From Streptomyces albidoflavus (GTDB taxonomy: Bacteria; Actinomycetota; Actinomycetes; Streptomycetales; Streptomycetaceae), in the NCBI RefSeq assembly GCF_000719955.1, contig NZ_JOII01000004.1:62001-126000 (forward strand): a DNA stretch of 64,000 nt, written 5' to 3'. Below are positions 8,445 through 16,836 of the stretch, one piece after another; the first letter of the stretch is position 1; every line of letters begins with the position of its first letter. Both the position numbers and the translations under genes were made by a program. Below the pieces are notes generated by a model that searched no databases, was not told the origin of the DNA, and worked only from the letters and a program-made list of their open reading frames with translations.

Positions 8445-9907
8445 ACGGGCTCCTCCTCGTGGCGGGGCGACAGCGCGGCGGCGCGGGCGGCCGCCTCCTG
8501 GCCGGCGACCCGGCCGAGGACCAGCGCGTGGGCCACGGAGTTGCCGCCGCCGACGTAGCGCTCGCCGAGGATTCCGCCGGCGGCCTCGCCCGCCGCGTAG
8601 AGCCCCGGCAGGGCCCGGCCGTCGGTGCCGAGCACGCGGGTGCGGGCGTCCACCTCCAGGCCGGTGTGGGTGCAGACCAGTTCGGCGGGGAGCATCCGTA
8701 CCGCGTGGAAGGGGCCGGTCGCGATCGGGGCGAGGTGCGGGTCGACGCCCTTGGCCGCGAGGGACTCGTGGCGCAGGAAGTCCTCGTCGGTGCCGTCGGC
8801 GAACAGGGTGTTGAAGCGGGCGACGCTCGCGGTCAGGTGGTCGGCGGGCACGTCCATCAGGGCCGCCAGTTCCTCCAGGGTGTCGGCGCGCAGGACGACG
8901 CCCTTGGCGGCCTCCTCCAGGACGCGGTCGGCGTCCCAGTCGGCGTAGCCGGGCGGCAGCGAGGCGCGGGCCTCGTCGTCGAAGACGGACCAGACCCAGC
9001 CGCCGTGGTCCTTGAGGATGCCGGGGCTGACGGCGTACGGGGCGTCCTCGTCCATGCAGCGCCGCCCGTCGGGTCCGACGTGGATGCGGGAGGCGGGCGG
9101 GAATCCGCTCTGCCAGTGGTGGTACCGCTGGAACTCGGCGGTCACCAGGAGCAGCCCCCAGCCCTGGCCGAAGAGGGCGAGGCCGTGCCGTTCGGCGAGG
9201 CCGACGTGGTCGCCCCGGGCGCCGGGCGCGGCCACCACGAAGAGGGCGTCGCCCGCGGTCCCGGCGTCGGGGAGGAACCGGCGGACCAGGTCCGGGTCGG
9301 CCGCGAGGCCGCCGCTGGCGACGACGACGGCCGGTGCGGTGGCCTCCTCGCCCTCCAGGACGACACCGTGGACGGCGCCCTCCCGGACGACCAGGTCCTC
9401 CACCCTGCTGCCGAGGGCCAGGTCGACGTGGAGCCGTGCGCGGGCCCTGTCGAGCACCTGGACCAGTCCGTAGCCCTGGTCCTTGGGGACGTGGCCGCGC
9501 CAGACGTCCTCCACGCCGGCCCGGGTCAGCCCGGGTTCGTGGGCGCTGCGGGAGACCTGGGCGGGTATCTCGACCCCCAGGCCGAGCAGCCACTCGACGG
9601 TGCCGCTGGACTGCTCGCAGAACATCCGGACGGGGCCGGGCCGGACCCGCCAGCCGTTCAGGTCCATGTAGTGCTGGAACATGCGCAGCGGCGAGTCGTC
9701 GACGCCGAGGCTCTCCTGGACGCTGGTGGCCGAGGCGGTCAGCAGTCCGGCGGAGAGCTGGGTGGAGCCGCCGATCTCGTCCTCGGCCTCCAGCAGCAGC
9801 ACGCGTGCTCCCGCCTCGGCCGCCGAGACGGAGGCGGCCAGTCCCGCGCCGCCCGCGCCGACCACGATGACGTCGTAGTCGTATGCCGTGTCGTGGGGCT
9901 CAGACAT
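8441..9907 (-). CDS. FAD-dependent dehydrogenase (fumarate reductase/KstD-like)
   Basis: This 488-residue flavoprotein opens with a Rossmann motif VIVVGAGGAGLAASVSAAEAG followed by EDEIGGSTQLSAG. It ends with the family signature GLYAAGEAAGGILGERYVGGGNSV, typical of the FAD-binding-2 superfamily (flavocytochrome c fumarate reductase, 3-ketosteroid-delta-1-dehydrogenase, urocanate reductase). No cytochrome motif or signal peptide is present, so it is probably a soluble cytoplasmic dehydrogenase that puts in or removes a ring double bond. It overlaps the dehydrogenase gene before it by eight bases and the SnoaL-like gene after it by four. With two SDR enzymes and SnoaL-like proteins nearby, oxidation of an alicyclic ring is the favoured role. 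Confidence 0.88.
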   Translation of the reverse strand: MSEPHDTAYDYDVIVVGAGGAGLAASVSAAEAGARVLLLEAEDEIGGSTQLSAGLLTASATSVQESLGVDDSPLRMFQHYMDLNGWRVRPGPVRMFCEQSSGTVEWLLGLGVEIPAQVSRSAHEPGLTRAGVEDVWRGHVPKDQGYGLVQVLDRARARLHVDLALGSRVEDLVVREGAVHGVVLEGEEATAPAVVVASGGLAADPDLVRRFLPDAGTAGDALFVVAAPGARGDHVGLAERHGLALFGQGWGLLLVTAEFQRYHHWQSGFPPASRIHVGPDGRRCMDEDAPYAVSPGILKDHGGWVWSVFDDEARASLPPGYADWDADRVLEEAAKGVVLRADTLEELAALMDVPADHLTASVARFNTLFADGTDEDFLRHESLAAKGVDPHLAPIATGPFHAVRMLPAELVCTHTGLEVDARTRVLGTDGRALPGLYAAGEAAGGILGERYVGGGNSVAHALVLGRVAGQEAAARAAALSPRHEEEPV

Positions 9908-10736
9908 GCTGCGAACCGCCGTCCACGGGGATGCTGACGCCCGTGATGTACCGGGCGCTGTCCGAGAGGAGGAAGTAGAGGGCGGCGAAGACCTCCATGG
10001 GGGCGCCGATCCGGCGCAGCGGGACGGTGGTGAGCGCGCGGTCCATCGCCGCCTGGTCCTCGCGGATCCAGCGGGTCATCTCGGTGTCGATGTAGCCGGG
10101 GGCGATGGAGTTGACGCGGATGTTGTCGGGGCCGAGTTCGACGGCCATGCAGGTGGTGAGGTGCCGCACGGCGGCCTTCGAGGAGTTGTAGGTGGCCCGG
10201 GTGGGCCGTGCGCGGACGGCGGCGACCGAGGACATGTTGACGATGGCGCCGCCGCCGACGGTCCGGAAGTGGCGGGCGGCCGCCTGCCCGCCGTAGACGA
10301 CGCCGTTGACGTTGACGCCGTAGGTGAGGGCGAGCTGCTGGGGGGTGATGTCGGTGAAGGCGGCCTGGGGGAAGACGCCGGCGTTGTTGACCCAGAGGTC
10401 GAGGCGGCCGAACTCGCGCAGGGCGGTGGCCACCAGCGCGTCGCCGGCGGCCGGGTCGGTGACGTCGGCGCCGACGCCGACCACGCGGCCCGCGCCGCTG
10501 GTTCCGGCGAGGCGGGCGTTGATCTGCTCGGCGACGGAGGCCATCTCCTCCTGGTCGAGGTCGCCGCCGACGCCGTTGACGCCTCGGCGGGCCAGTTCCT
10601 CCAGGAAGAGCGCGCCCATGCCCCGGCCGGCGCCGGTCACGACGACGGTGCGGCCCACCAGTTCGGGGTTGATGGCGGGGAGGACGTCGTGGTTGACGCG
10701 GCCGGGGTTGTCGTCGGATGCCTGGGTGGTGGTCAT
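9900..10736 (-). CDS. Short-chain dehydrogenase/reductase 1
   Basis: This 278-residue classical SDR has the cofactor motif VVVTGAGRGMGALF near residue 30, NNAG in LWVNNAGVFP, catalytic Ser in IVNMSSVAAV, the Tyr-x3-Lys pair in ATYNSSKAAV, and a C-terminal IPVDGGSQHV. The residue after the second beta strand (GGDLDQEEM) suits NAD(H). The ATG at 10736 follows AAGGAA by seven bases; longer readings upstream are out-of-frame. It lies 71 bases downstream of the second SDR gene and overlaps the flavin dehydrogenase gene, so it belongs to the same leftward catabolic operon. It probably oxidises a hydroxyl group of the imported substrate. Confidence 0.93.
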   Translation of the reverse strand: MTTTQASDDNPGRVNHDVLPAINPELVGRTVVVTGAGRGMGALFLEELARRGVNGVGGDLDQEEMASVAEQINARLAGTSGAGRVVGVGADVTDPAAGDALVATALREFGRLDLWVNNAGVFPQAAFTDITPQQLALTYGVNVNGVVYGGQAAARHFRTVGGGAIVNMSSVAAVRARPTRATYNSSKAAVRHLTTCMAVELGPDNIRVNSIAPGYIDTEMTRWIREDQAAMDRALTTVPLRRIGAPMEVFAALYFLLSDSARYITGVSIPVDGGSQHV

Positions 10737-10807
10737 GGGGATTCCTTCAGGTGGGGTGGGGTGGGTGGCGGGCCGGGGCCGGTTCCGGGCGGGTCCGGCC
10801 GGCCGGT

Positions 10808-11623
10808 TCACGGCTTGCCGGCCAGGCCCGCGAGGATGCGGTGGTAGAGCCCGCCGGAGGTCAGTCCGCCGTCGACGACGACTTCCTCGCCCGTGATGTA
10901 CGTGGCGTCGTCGGAGAGGAGGAACGCGACGACGCGTGCGATCTCCTGGGGTGTCGCCAGCCGTCCCGCGGGCACCGACCGCAGGCTCTCGTCCACGAAG
11001 GTGGTGTCGGGGGCCTGGTGGAGCAGGGGGGTGGAGGTGAGGCCGGGGTGCAGCGAGTTGACGCGGACGCCGTGCGCGGCGAGTTCGAGTGCGCCGACCT
11101 TCGACAGGCCGCGGACGCCCCATTTGCTGGTGCCGTAGGTGGCGGAGAAGTAGCCGACCATCCCGGCGACGGAGGAGACGTTCACGACTGCGGCGCCGCC
11201 GTCCCCGGCGCCTCGGGCGAGGGCGGGGGTGAGGGTCTTGAGGCCGTAGAAGACGCTGGAGAGGTTGATGTCCATGACGCGCCGCCACTCGTCGATGCCG
11301 GTGTCGGCGATGCCCGCGCGCAGGCTGACGCCGGCGTTGTTGACCAGGCCGTGCAGCGGTCCTGCCTGCTCGACCTGGGCGGCCAGCGCCTGCCAGGAGT
11401 CGGGGTCGGCGACGTCCAGGTGTACGGCCTGGCCGGACCCGCCGGCTTCCGTGAGCGCGGGGACGAGGGCCTCGGCGGCGGCCAGGTCGATGTCGGCGGC
11501 CCAGAGGTGCGCGCCCTCCGCGGCCAGCGCCAGGCAGTCGGCGCTTCCCAGGCCGCCGGCCGCGCCGGTGACCAGGACGGAGCGGCCTGCGAACCTGCGC
11601 GGGCCGGTCTGTGCGGGGCTCAC
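10808..11623 (-). CDS. Short-chain dehydrogenase/reductase 2
   Basis: This 271-residue classical SDR shows VLVTGAAGGLGSAD near residue 20, NNAG in HGLVNNAGVS, catalytic Ser in VVNVSSVAGM, Tyr-x3-Lys in ATYGTSKWGV and the end EVVVDGGLTSGG. Asp in WAADIDLAAA suggests NAD preference. The GTG start at 11623 overlaps the stop of the importer gene (GTGA at 11620-11623), so uptake and first oxidation are translationally coupled. Together with SDR 1 it gives the operon two alcohol or dihydrodiol dehydrogenases. The proteins are clearly different from each other and unlikely to be simple duplicates. Confidence 0.93.
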   Translation of the reverse strand: MSPAQTGPRRFAGRSVLVTGAAGGLGSADCLALAAEGAHLWAADIDLAAAEALVPALTEAGGSGQAVHLDVADPDSWQALAAQVEQAGPLHGLVNNAGVSLRAGIADTGIDEWRRVMDINLSSVFYGLKTLTPALARGAGDGGAAVVNVSSVAGMVGYFSATYGTSKWGVRGLSKVGALELAAHGVRVNSLHPGLTSTPLLHQAPDTTFVDESLRSVPAGRLATPQEIARVVAFLLSDDATYITGEEVVVDGGLTSGGLYHRILAGLAGKP

Positions 11624-12963
11624 AGTTCCAGCTCCTTTCCGCGCGTCTCCTTGAGGAAGAAGGTGGCGACGAAGGTCATCAGGGCGGTGGCGATGAGGTA
11701 GCCGGCCGGGGCCAGGTTGTTGTCGGTGGTGCTGATGAGCAGGGTGGCGATGAAGGGCGCGGTGCCGCCGAGCGCCATGTTGGTGACGTTGTTGCTCATC
11801 GCGATGCCGCTGTAGCGGTAGCGGGCCCGGAAGATCTCGGCGTAGGCGGCGAACGAGACGCCGTTGACCAGGCCGATGAAGAAGGTCAGCGAGCACTGGG
11901 CGAGGACGGCGGCCAGCGGGCTGCCGTCGCGCATCACCATGAAGGCCGGCAGGGAGATGACCGCGGTGACGCCGCTGCCGAAGAAGAACACGGGCCTGCG
12001 GCCGATACGGTCGCCGACGTATCCGGCGATGGGGAGGCTGATCACCGCGGCGATCATGGCGATGCAGGTGGAGGTGAAGGCGAAGTCGGCCGAGCGTCCG
12101 CCTTCGGTCTGCAGGTAGCTGGCGGCGTAGACGCCGGCCACGTAGTAGCCGCCGACGATCAGCGCGCCGAGGAAGATGACCAGCACGATCTGGCGCCAGG
12201 CGTGGGTGAACACGTCGGCGATCGGGTACTTGGCGACCTCGACCGAGTCGCTCTCCTGGACGGCCTCGAACTGCTCGGTCTCGGGCAGCTGGCTGCGGAT
12301 GTAGAGGCCGATGAGGCCGATCACCGCGCTGAGCAGGAAGGGGATGCGCCAGGCCCAGTCGTGCAGGGTCTCCGCGCTGACGGCCGAGGTCAGCAGCAGG
12401 GCGACCAGCGAGGCGACGAGCGAGCCGAGGTAGGTGCCGGTGTTGACGAACGAGGTGTGGAACGCCCGTCGGTGCGCCGGGGCGTGCTCGGAGACGAAGG
12501 CGTTGGCGCCGCCGAGTTCCCCGCCGGCCGCGAAGCCCTGGAGGCAGCGGCACAGCACCAGCAGGACGGTCGCCCAGATGCCGAGGGTGGCGTACGAGGG
12601 GATCAGTCCGATGCCGGTGGTGGCGACCGCCATCAGCAGGATGGTCCAGGTGAGCGCCTTCTTGCGGCCGTACTTGTCGCCCATGTGGCCGAAGAGGATG
12701 CCGCCGGGCGCGCGGAGGAAGAAGGCGACGGCGAAGGCGGCGAAGGTGGAGAGCAGCGCCGTGTTCGGGTCGCTCTCGACGAAGAAGTGCGCCGAGAGCA
12801 GGGTGGCCATGTAGCCGTAGATACCGAAGTCGTAGTACTCGACGACGGTGCCGAGGATCGCCGCCCGGATGACTTTCAGTGTGGCGACGGGGTTCTCGCC
12901 GACCTTGGGCGACGCCTCCCCTGACGGGTTCGACGGTGTCGGTTCGGCTCTCAGGTCTGCCAT
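11620..12963 (-). CDS. MHS-family proton symporter (MFS)
   Basis: This 447-residue major-facilitator protein has about twelve membrane helices. It shows marks of the metabolite:H+ symporter family (shikimate, alpha-ketoglutarate, proline/betaine carriers): VVEYYDFGIYGYMA at the first helix, the loop GHMGDKYGRKKAL, the GGELGGANAFVSEHAP segment in helix 5 and the second GYVGDRIGRRPV loop. It probably imports a carboxylic acid for the enzymes encoded downstream. The ATG at 12963 follows AAGGA by eight bases. It heads a leftward operon ending at the hairpin near 7900. A gap of 158 bases separates it from the SnoaL-like gene behind it. Confidence 0.92.
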   Translation of the reverse strand: MADLRAEPTPSNPSGEASPKVGENPVATLKVIRAAILGTVVEYYDFGIYGYMATLLSAHFFVESDPNTALLSTFAAFAVAFFLRAPGGILFGHMGDKYGRKKALTWTILLMAVATTGIGLIPSYATLGIWATVLLVLCRCLQGFAAGGELGGANAFVSEHAPAHRRAFHTSFVNTGTYLGSLVASLVALLLTSAVSAETLHDWAWRIPFLLSAVIGLIGLYIRSQLPETEQFEAVQESDSVEVAKYPIADVFTHAWRQIVLVIFLGALIVGGYYVAGVYAASYLQTEGGRSADFAFTSTCIAMIAAVISLPIAGYVGDRIGRRPVFFFGSGVTAVISLPAFMVMRDGSPLAAVLAQCSLTFFIGLVNGVSFAAYAEIFRARYRYSGIAMSNNVTNMALGGTAPFIATLLISTTDNNLAPAGYLIATALMTFVATFFLKETRGKELEL

Positions 12964-13121
12964 GGATCGGTCCTTAGAACGCGCGGAAGCTTGAGTGGGA
13001 GCGCCGGATGTCATCGGCGACCGTGGGAGCGCAGGGCGCGGCCGGATGGATCGGGCGGTGTCGGGGTGGCGGGCGGGTACCGGTGCCACGGCCAGAGGTG
13101 TGCGCGGGCGCGGCCGGGGCG

Positions 13122-13577
13122 TCAGGCCCGGGGGGCGGCCGGTGTGCCGTCTCGGTGGACGACGCGGGCGGCGATCCGCCAGCCGTTGCCGTCGTGGACG
13201 ACCCGGTCGGTGAGGGTGGTGAACCGCTCGGTGTGCGGGGTGCCGCCCTCGGGTGTCGCGACGATCTGCAGATAGGCCTGGATCTGGAGTGTCCCGGCTC
13301 CGTCGTCGCCGGTCAGGGCGACGTTGCTGACCACGTGCCGGCGTGTCACCCGCCCGGCGGCGCAGTCGGCGGCGAACCGTTCCGCGAACGCGGTCAGTGC
13401 GGTGGTGCCGGTCACCGGGGCCGGATAGGTGGGTGAGGTGAAGCTGCCGTCCGCGGTGAAGGTCGCCGCCCAGTCGGCGGCGCGGCCACCGTCGATGAGG
13501 TGGCTCTGGAGGTGGTAGAGCTGGTGGATTTCGGCCAGCCGGGCACCGGGGGCAGGCGGGGGCGCGTGAGGATGCAT
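13122..13577 (-). CDS. Second SnoaL-like / NTF2-fold protein
   Basis: This 151-residue protein has the same fold pattern as the 7938-8444 product: IHQLYHLQSHLIDGGRAADWAATFTADGSF, a central RRHVVSNVAL with the conserved His, and a closing DRVVHDGNGWRIAARVVHRDG. It probably acts as a dehydratase or isomerase, or as a small-subunit-like partner. The start at 13577 is preceded only by a weak GGA. It lies between the importer gene and the divergent IclR gene, so it is the first gene read from the shared promoter region that contains a GTGTGCG-N5-CGCAC dyad. It may be cotranscribed with the importer operon across the 158-base gap. Confidence 0.85.
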   Translation of the reverse strand: MHPHAPPPAPGARLAEIHQLYHLQSHLIDGGRAADWAATFTADGSFTSPTYPAPVTGTTALTAFAERFAADCAAGRVTRRHVVSNVALTGDDGAGTLQIQAYLQIVATPEGGTPHTERFTTLTDRVVHDGNGWRIAARVVHRDGTPAAPRA

Positions 13578-13656
13578 ACGGAGATCCGTTCGGCTCGTGT
13601 CCTTCTCCGGCGGTCGTCCGGCCGCTGAAGAGGAGAGCTTGCGACACACCGAGGCT

Positions 13657-13686
13657 GTGTGCGATATTCGCACCACCTGTGCGATT
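13657..13686. promoter_or_regulatory. IclR-type operator, SnoaL/IclR divergent region
   Basis: The dyad GTGTGCG-ATATT-CGCAC (13657-13673) is followed six bases later by a further half-site GTGCGATT (13679-13686). The same dyad, GTGTGCG-CCAGG-CGCACAC, occurs at 15429-15447 on the far side of the IclR pair. AT-rich bases around it suit a promoter. Confidence 0.65.
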
Positions 13687-13732
13687 AATGGGAGCATAGG
13701 GAGCTGGCTGAAACCCGTCAAGGGATGAATTC

Positions 13733-14443
13733 GTGACTTCACCTCCGCCGACCCGGTCGGTCCCCGAACTCGACGCGGGCATGTCCAAGACGCTCCACCA
13801 CGGACTGCTGCTGCTCAGAGTCGTCTCGGAGCACCCGCAGGGCCTGACCGTCAGTGAGCTGGCGGACGCCATCTCGGTCCACCGCACCGTCGCGCACCGT
13901 CTGGTGCGCACGCTGGAGGCGCACCAGTTGTGCCGCCGCGACCATCAGCGCCGGATCGTCCTGGGCACCGGGCTGGTCTCACTGGCCGAACCGGTCCAGC
14001 AGGACCTGCGCGCACTGGCCCGTCCGGTCCTGGACGAGCTGGCCGAGAGCACCCGGGCCACCGCGCACCTGCTGGTCCGGGAGGGCGACACCAAGATGCG
14101 CGCGCTGATGGTGGTGGAACCGCGCGGCGCGCTGGTCCACGTCTCCTTCCGGCCGGGGCAGACCCACTCCATCGAGCAGGGCTCCGGCGGTGTCGCCGTG
14201 CTCGCCCACGGTCCCTACCGCGAGGGGGAGCGCCCCGAGGTCACCGAGGCCCGCGCCCAGGGGTACGCGGTCACCACCGGCGAGGTCATCCCCGCCGTCA
14301 CCGGCGTCTCCGCCGCCGTACCCTCGGCCGACGGGACGGCGGCGGCCAGCATCGGCGTCTCGGTCTTCGAGTACACCGACCTCGGGCAGCTCGGCACCCT
14401 GGTCTCCCGCGCGGCGAGGAGCCTGGGCGAACTGCTCGACTGA
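13733..14443 (+). CDS. IclR-family regulator 1
   Basis: This 236-residue protein has an N-terminal winged helix (about residues 17-75; TVSELADAISVHRTVAHRLVRTLEAHQL) and a C-terminal IclR effector domain (GDTKMRALMVVEPRGALVHVSFRPGQTHSIEQGSGGVAVL and IGVSVFEYTDLG). The GTG at 13733 follows AAGGGA. It is divergent from the SnoaL/importer genes and convergent with a second IclR gene, from which it is separated by a strong hairpin. It probably controls the leftward catabolic operon, and perhaps the rightward one, through the shared dyads at 13657 and 15429. The effector is likely the substrate or an early intermediate. Confidence 0.9.
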   Translation: MTSPPPTRSVPELDAGMSKTLHHGLLLLRVVSEHPQGLTVSELADAISVHRTVAHRLVRTLEAHQLCRRDHQRRIVLGTGLVSLAEPVQQDLRALARPVLDELAESTRATAHLLVREGDTKMRALMVVEPRGALVHVSFRPGQTHSIEQGSGGVAVLAHGPYREGERPEVTEARAQGYAVTTGEVIPAVTGVSAAVPSADGTAAASIGVSVFEYTDLGQLGTLVSRAARSLGELLD

Positions 14444-14463
14444 GGACCCTCTCCGCCGGGGAC

Positions 14464-14505
14464 GAACGGCGAACGCCGGGGCCAGGGCCCCGGCGTTCGC
14501 CGTTC
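14464..14505. terminator. Bidirectional terminator between convergent IclR genes
   Basis: A perfect 20-base inverted repeat (14464-14483 and 14486-14505, two bases between arms) lies between the stop codons of the two convergent IclR genes. It can end transcription from both sides. Confidence 0.85.
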
Positions 14506-14519
14506 CGTCGGGCCGTCGC

Positions 14520-15191
14520 TCAGGCGCGGCCGAGCCGGGCGAGCCGTGCGGCCGCCTCACGCACCAGCTCGCCGAGACGGTCGACGTCGACCTCCCCCAT
14601 GGCGACCGTGCCGACGGAGGCACCGAGCAGGTGCGGCACCTCGAAGCCCGCTGCCACCCCGACGGCTCCCTGCTGAAGCTCTCCGGCGGTGACGCTGTAC
14701 CCGGCCTCCCGCGCCTGCCGCACGGCCGCCGAGTCACCCTCCGCCGCCGGCTGGAGCGCGAGGATGGCGATGCCGTTGGCCCCCTTGTCCAGCGGGTGAC
14801 CGGCTCCGATGCGGTAGCTGACCTGGAAGATCGTCTGCCGGGCGGGTTCCGCGGACAGCACGGGGACGCACGCGTCATCCCCCTGGGCCAGGGAGAGGAA
14901 GGCGGCCACCCCGGCGGCGTCGGCGAGTTCCTGGAGGACGGGTCCGGCGGCGCGGACCAGCTGGGGCTGGAATCGGCCGGCGAAGACGACCGCACCGGCC
15001 CCCAGACGGACCCTCTTCCCCACGCCCCGGGTCACCAGCGCGTGCTGCTCCAGCGTGTCGACGATGCGGTAGGCGGTCGCCCGGTCGGTGCCGAGCCGCG
15101 TCGCGATCTCGGCGACCGTGAGCCCCTCGGGCGCGAGGGAGACGAGGCTCAGGGCACGCAGGCCACGGTCCAGACTCTGCAAGGTGGCCAC
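14520..15191 (-). CDS. IclR-family regulator 2
   Basis: This 223-residue protein has a winged helix (residues about 5-60; LTVAEIATRLGTDRATAYRIVDTLEQHALV) and an IclR effector domain (QTIFQVSYRIGAGHPLDKGANGIAIL, GFEVPHLLGASVGTVAMGEVD). The GTG at 15191 is preceded by GAGGAAG. It is divergent from the homogentisate-dioxygenase-like operon and convergent with IclR regulator 1. The 442-base region before the dioxygenase gene holds a good promoter and a GTGTGCG-N5-CGCAC dyad, so this protein or its partner is the likely regulator. The two IclR proteins differ clearly in sequence, so they may respond to different intermediates. Confidence 0.9.
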   Translation of the reverse strand: MATLQSLDRGLRALSLVSLAPEGLTVAEIATRLGTDRATAYRIVDTLEQHALVTRGVGKRVRLGAGAVVFAGRFQPQLVRAAGPVLQELADAAGVAAFLSLAQGDDACVPVLSAEPARQTIFQVSYRIGAGHPLDKGANGIAILALQPAAEGDSAAVRQAREAGYSVTAGELQQGAVGVAAGFEVPHLLGASVGTVAMGEVDVDRLGELVREAAARLARLGRA

Positions 15192-15371
15192 GGGGGCTTC
15201 CTCCTGTGTTTGCTCCGCGGGTGGTGACGCACCGCGCCTCCGGGCGCCGGTGCGGCCCCTCGAAGGTTAGCCACCATGGCGGCGCGGCCCGCCGACGGCT
15301 CCCGGCCTCCGCCGGCCGCCGGGCCACGGAGACACGGCTCCCACCTCGGCCGACGCGCGCCACGGCGGCTC

Positions 15372-15400
15372 TTGACCACACCCGGGACGCGAACTATGTT
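15372..15400 (+). promoter_or_regulatory. Vegetative-type promoter of the ring-cleavage operon
   Basis: TTGACC (15372-15377), a 17-base spacer and TATGTT (15395-15400) make a near-consensus primary-sigma promoter. Its start point would fall about 22 bases before the dyad at 15429, so a bound regulator there could block elongation. Confidence 0.7.
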
Positions 15401-15428
15401 GCACCCAGGTTGCGGACACCGCACAGAA

Positions 15429-15447
15429 GTGTGCGCCAGGCGCACAC
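15429..15447. promoter_or_regulatory. IclR-type operator before the ring-cleavage operon
   Basis: The dyad GTGTGCGCCAGGCGCACAC has perfect eight-base arms around CAG. It matches the GTGTGCG-N5-CGCAC dyad at 13657-13673. Confidence 0.65.
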
Positions 15448-15633
15448 ATGGTCGGAGCGACGACGACACCTCCAGGACGAAGCCGCCGGGCGCGTCCCCG
15501 GACGCCGGAGCCCGCGCCCACCGCCCGGCGCGGGCCGCGCCTTCCCCGCGGCCGACTCCCGACCCGGCGCCTTCGGCGTCCGGCTCCGGGTACCGACCGC
15601 CGGGGGCGAACCGCCGACAGGAGAGGGACAGGC

Positions 15634-16836
15634 ATGCCGTACTACCGCGTGGCGGGGAACATCCCGCCCAAGCGCCACACTCAGCACCGGGCACCCGACG
15701 GGTCGCTGTACTTCGAGGAGCTGATGGGCGAGGAGGGCTTCTCCTCCGACTCCTCGCTGCTCTACCACGTGAACATCCCGTCCTCGATCGCGGCGTACCG
15801 GGTCTGGGAACTGCCGGACCAGTCGCTCGTCCCCAATCACCCCCTGACGCCCCGCCACCTCTCCACGCACGACCTGTTCGGCGAGGGCGTCCCGGGGACC
15901 GACGCGGTGACGGGCCGGAGGCTGCTGCTCGGCAACGCCGACGTCCGGCTCTCCTACGTCGTCGCCGACACCACCAGCCCGTACTACCGCAACGCGATCG
16001 GCGACGAGTGCCTCTACGTGGAGGCCGGCACGGCCCGGGTCGAGACGGTCTTCGGTGATCTGCCGGTGGGCGAAGGCGACTACGTCGTCATCCCCCGCGC
16101 CACGACCTACCGGATCGTCCCGGACGGTCCGGTACGGGTGTACGCCATCGAGGCCAACTCCCACATCACCCCCGCCAAGCGCTACCTCTCCCGTTTCGGC
16201 CAGCTCCTGGAGCACGCCCCCTTCTGCGAGCGGGACCTCCGTGGCCCCGTGGACCTCAGGGTCGTGGACGAGCGGGACGTCGAGGTGTACATCAAGCACC
16301 GGGGCAACGGCCCGGGCGGCATCGCGGGCACCGTGCACACGCTGCCGCACCACCCCTTCGACGTGGTCGGCTGGGACGGCTGCCTCTACCCGTACGTCTT
16401 CAGCATCCGCGACTTCGAGCCGCTGACCGGCCGGGTCCACCAGCCGCCGCCGGCCCACCAGGTGTTCGAGGGGCACAACTTCGTCATCTGCAACTTCGTG
16501 CCGCGCAAGGTCGACTACCACCCCCTCGCCATCCCGGTGCCGTACTACCACTCGAACGTGGACTCGGACGAGGTGATGTTCTACTGCGGCGGGGACTACG
16601 AGGCCCGCAAGGGCTCGGGGATCGGGCAGGGTTCGATCAGCCTGCACCCCGGCGGCCACCCGCACGGGCCGCAGCCCGGCGCCTACGAGCGGTCCGTGGG
16701 AGCGGAGTTCTTCGACGAGCTGGCCGTCATGGTCGACACCTTCCGGCCGCTGGAACTCGGTGAGGCGGCCCGCGCCTGCGACGACGGCGTCTACGCCTAC
16801 TCCTGGGCCAAGGGCGGCAAGGAGGCCGGGAAGTGA
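15634..16836 (+). CDS. Homogentisate 1,2-dioxygenase-like cupin enzyme
   Basis: This 400-residue protein is related to homogentisate dioxygenase, the Fe(II) enzyme that opens homogentisate to maleylacetoacetate. The N-terminal part has YYRVAGNIPPKRHTQ; the C-terminal cupin keeps the iron-site blocks PYYHSNVDSDEVMF (His and acidic ligand) and GGHPHGP (His ligand), as in the known enzyme. The ATG at 15634 follows GGAGAGGGA. It heads a rightward operon: the next gene starts inside its stop (GTGA), and fumarylacetoacetase and CoA-transferase genes follow. The bacterial branch includes homologues of uncertain substrate, so cleavage of a related hydroquinone acid instead of homogentisate is possible. 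Confidence 0.88.
   Translation: MPYYRVAGNIPPKRHTQHRAPDGSLYFEELMGEEGFSSDSSLLYHVNIPSSIAAYRVWELPDQSLVPNHPLTPRHLSTHDLFGEGVPGTDAVTGRRLLLGNADVRLSYVVADTTSPYYRNAIGDECLYVEAGTARVETVFGDLPVGEGDYVVIPRATTYRIVPDGPVRVYAIEANSHITPAKRYLSRFGQLLEHAPFCERDLRGPVDLRVVDERDVEVYIKHRGNGPGGIAGTVHTLPHHPFDVVGWDGCLYPYVFSIRDFEPLTGRVHQPPPAHQVFEGHNFVICNFVPRKVDYHPLAIPVPYYHSNVDSDEVMFYCGGDYEARKGSGIGQGSISLHPGGHPHGPQPGAYERSVGAEFFDELAVMVDTFRPLELGEAARACDDGVYAYSWAKGGKEAGK

Larger units (their letters stand above)
15192..15633. other. 442-base divergent intergenic region
   Basis: No gene is supported. It carries the promoter at 15372-15400 and the IclR-type dyad at 15429-15447. If transcription starts near 15407, the ring-cleavage operon has a leader of about 225 bases, in which I see no recognised riboswitch. 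Confidence 0.6.
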
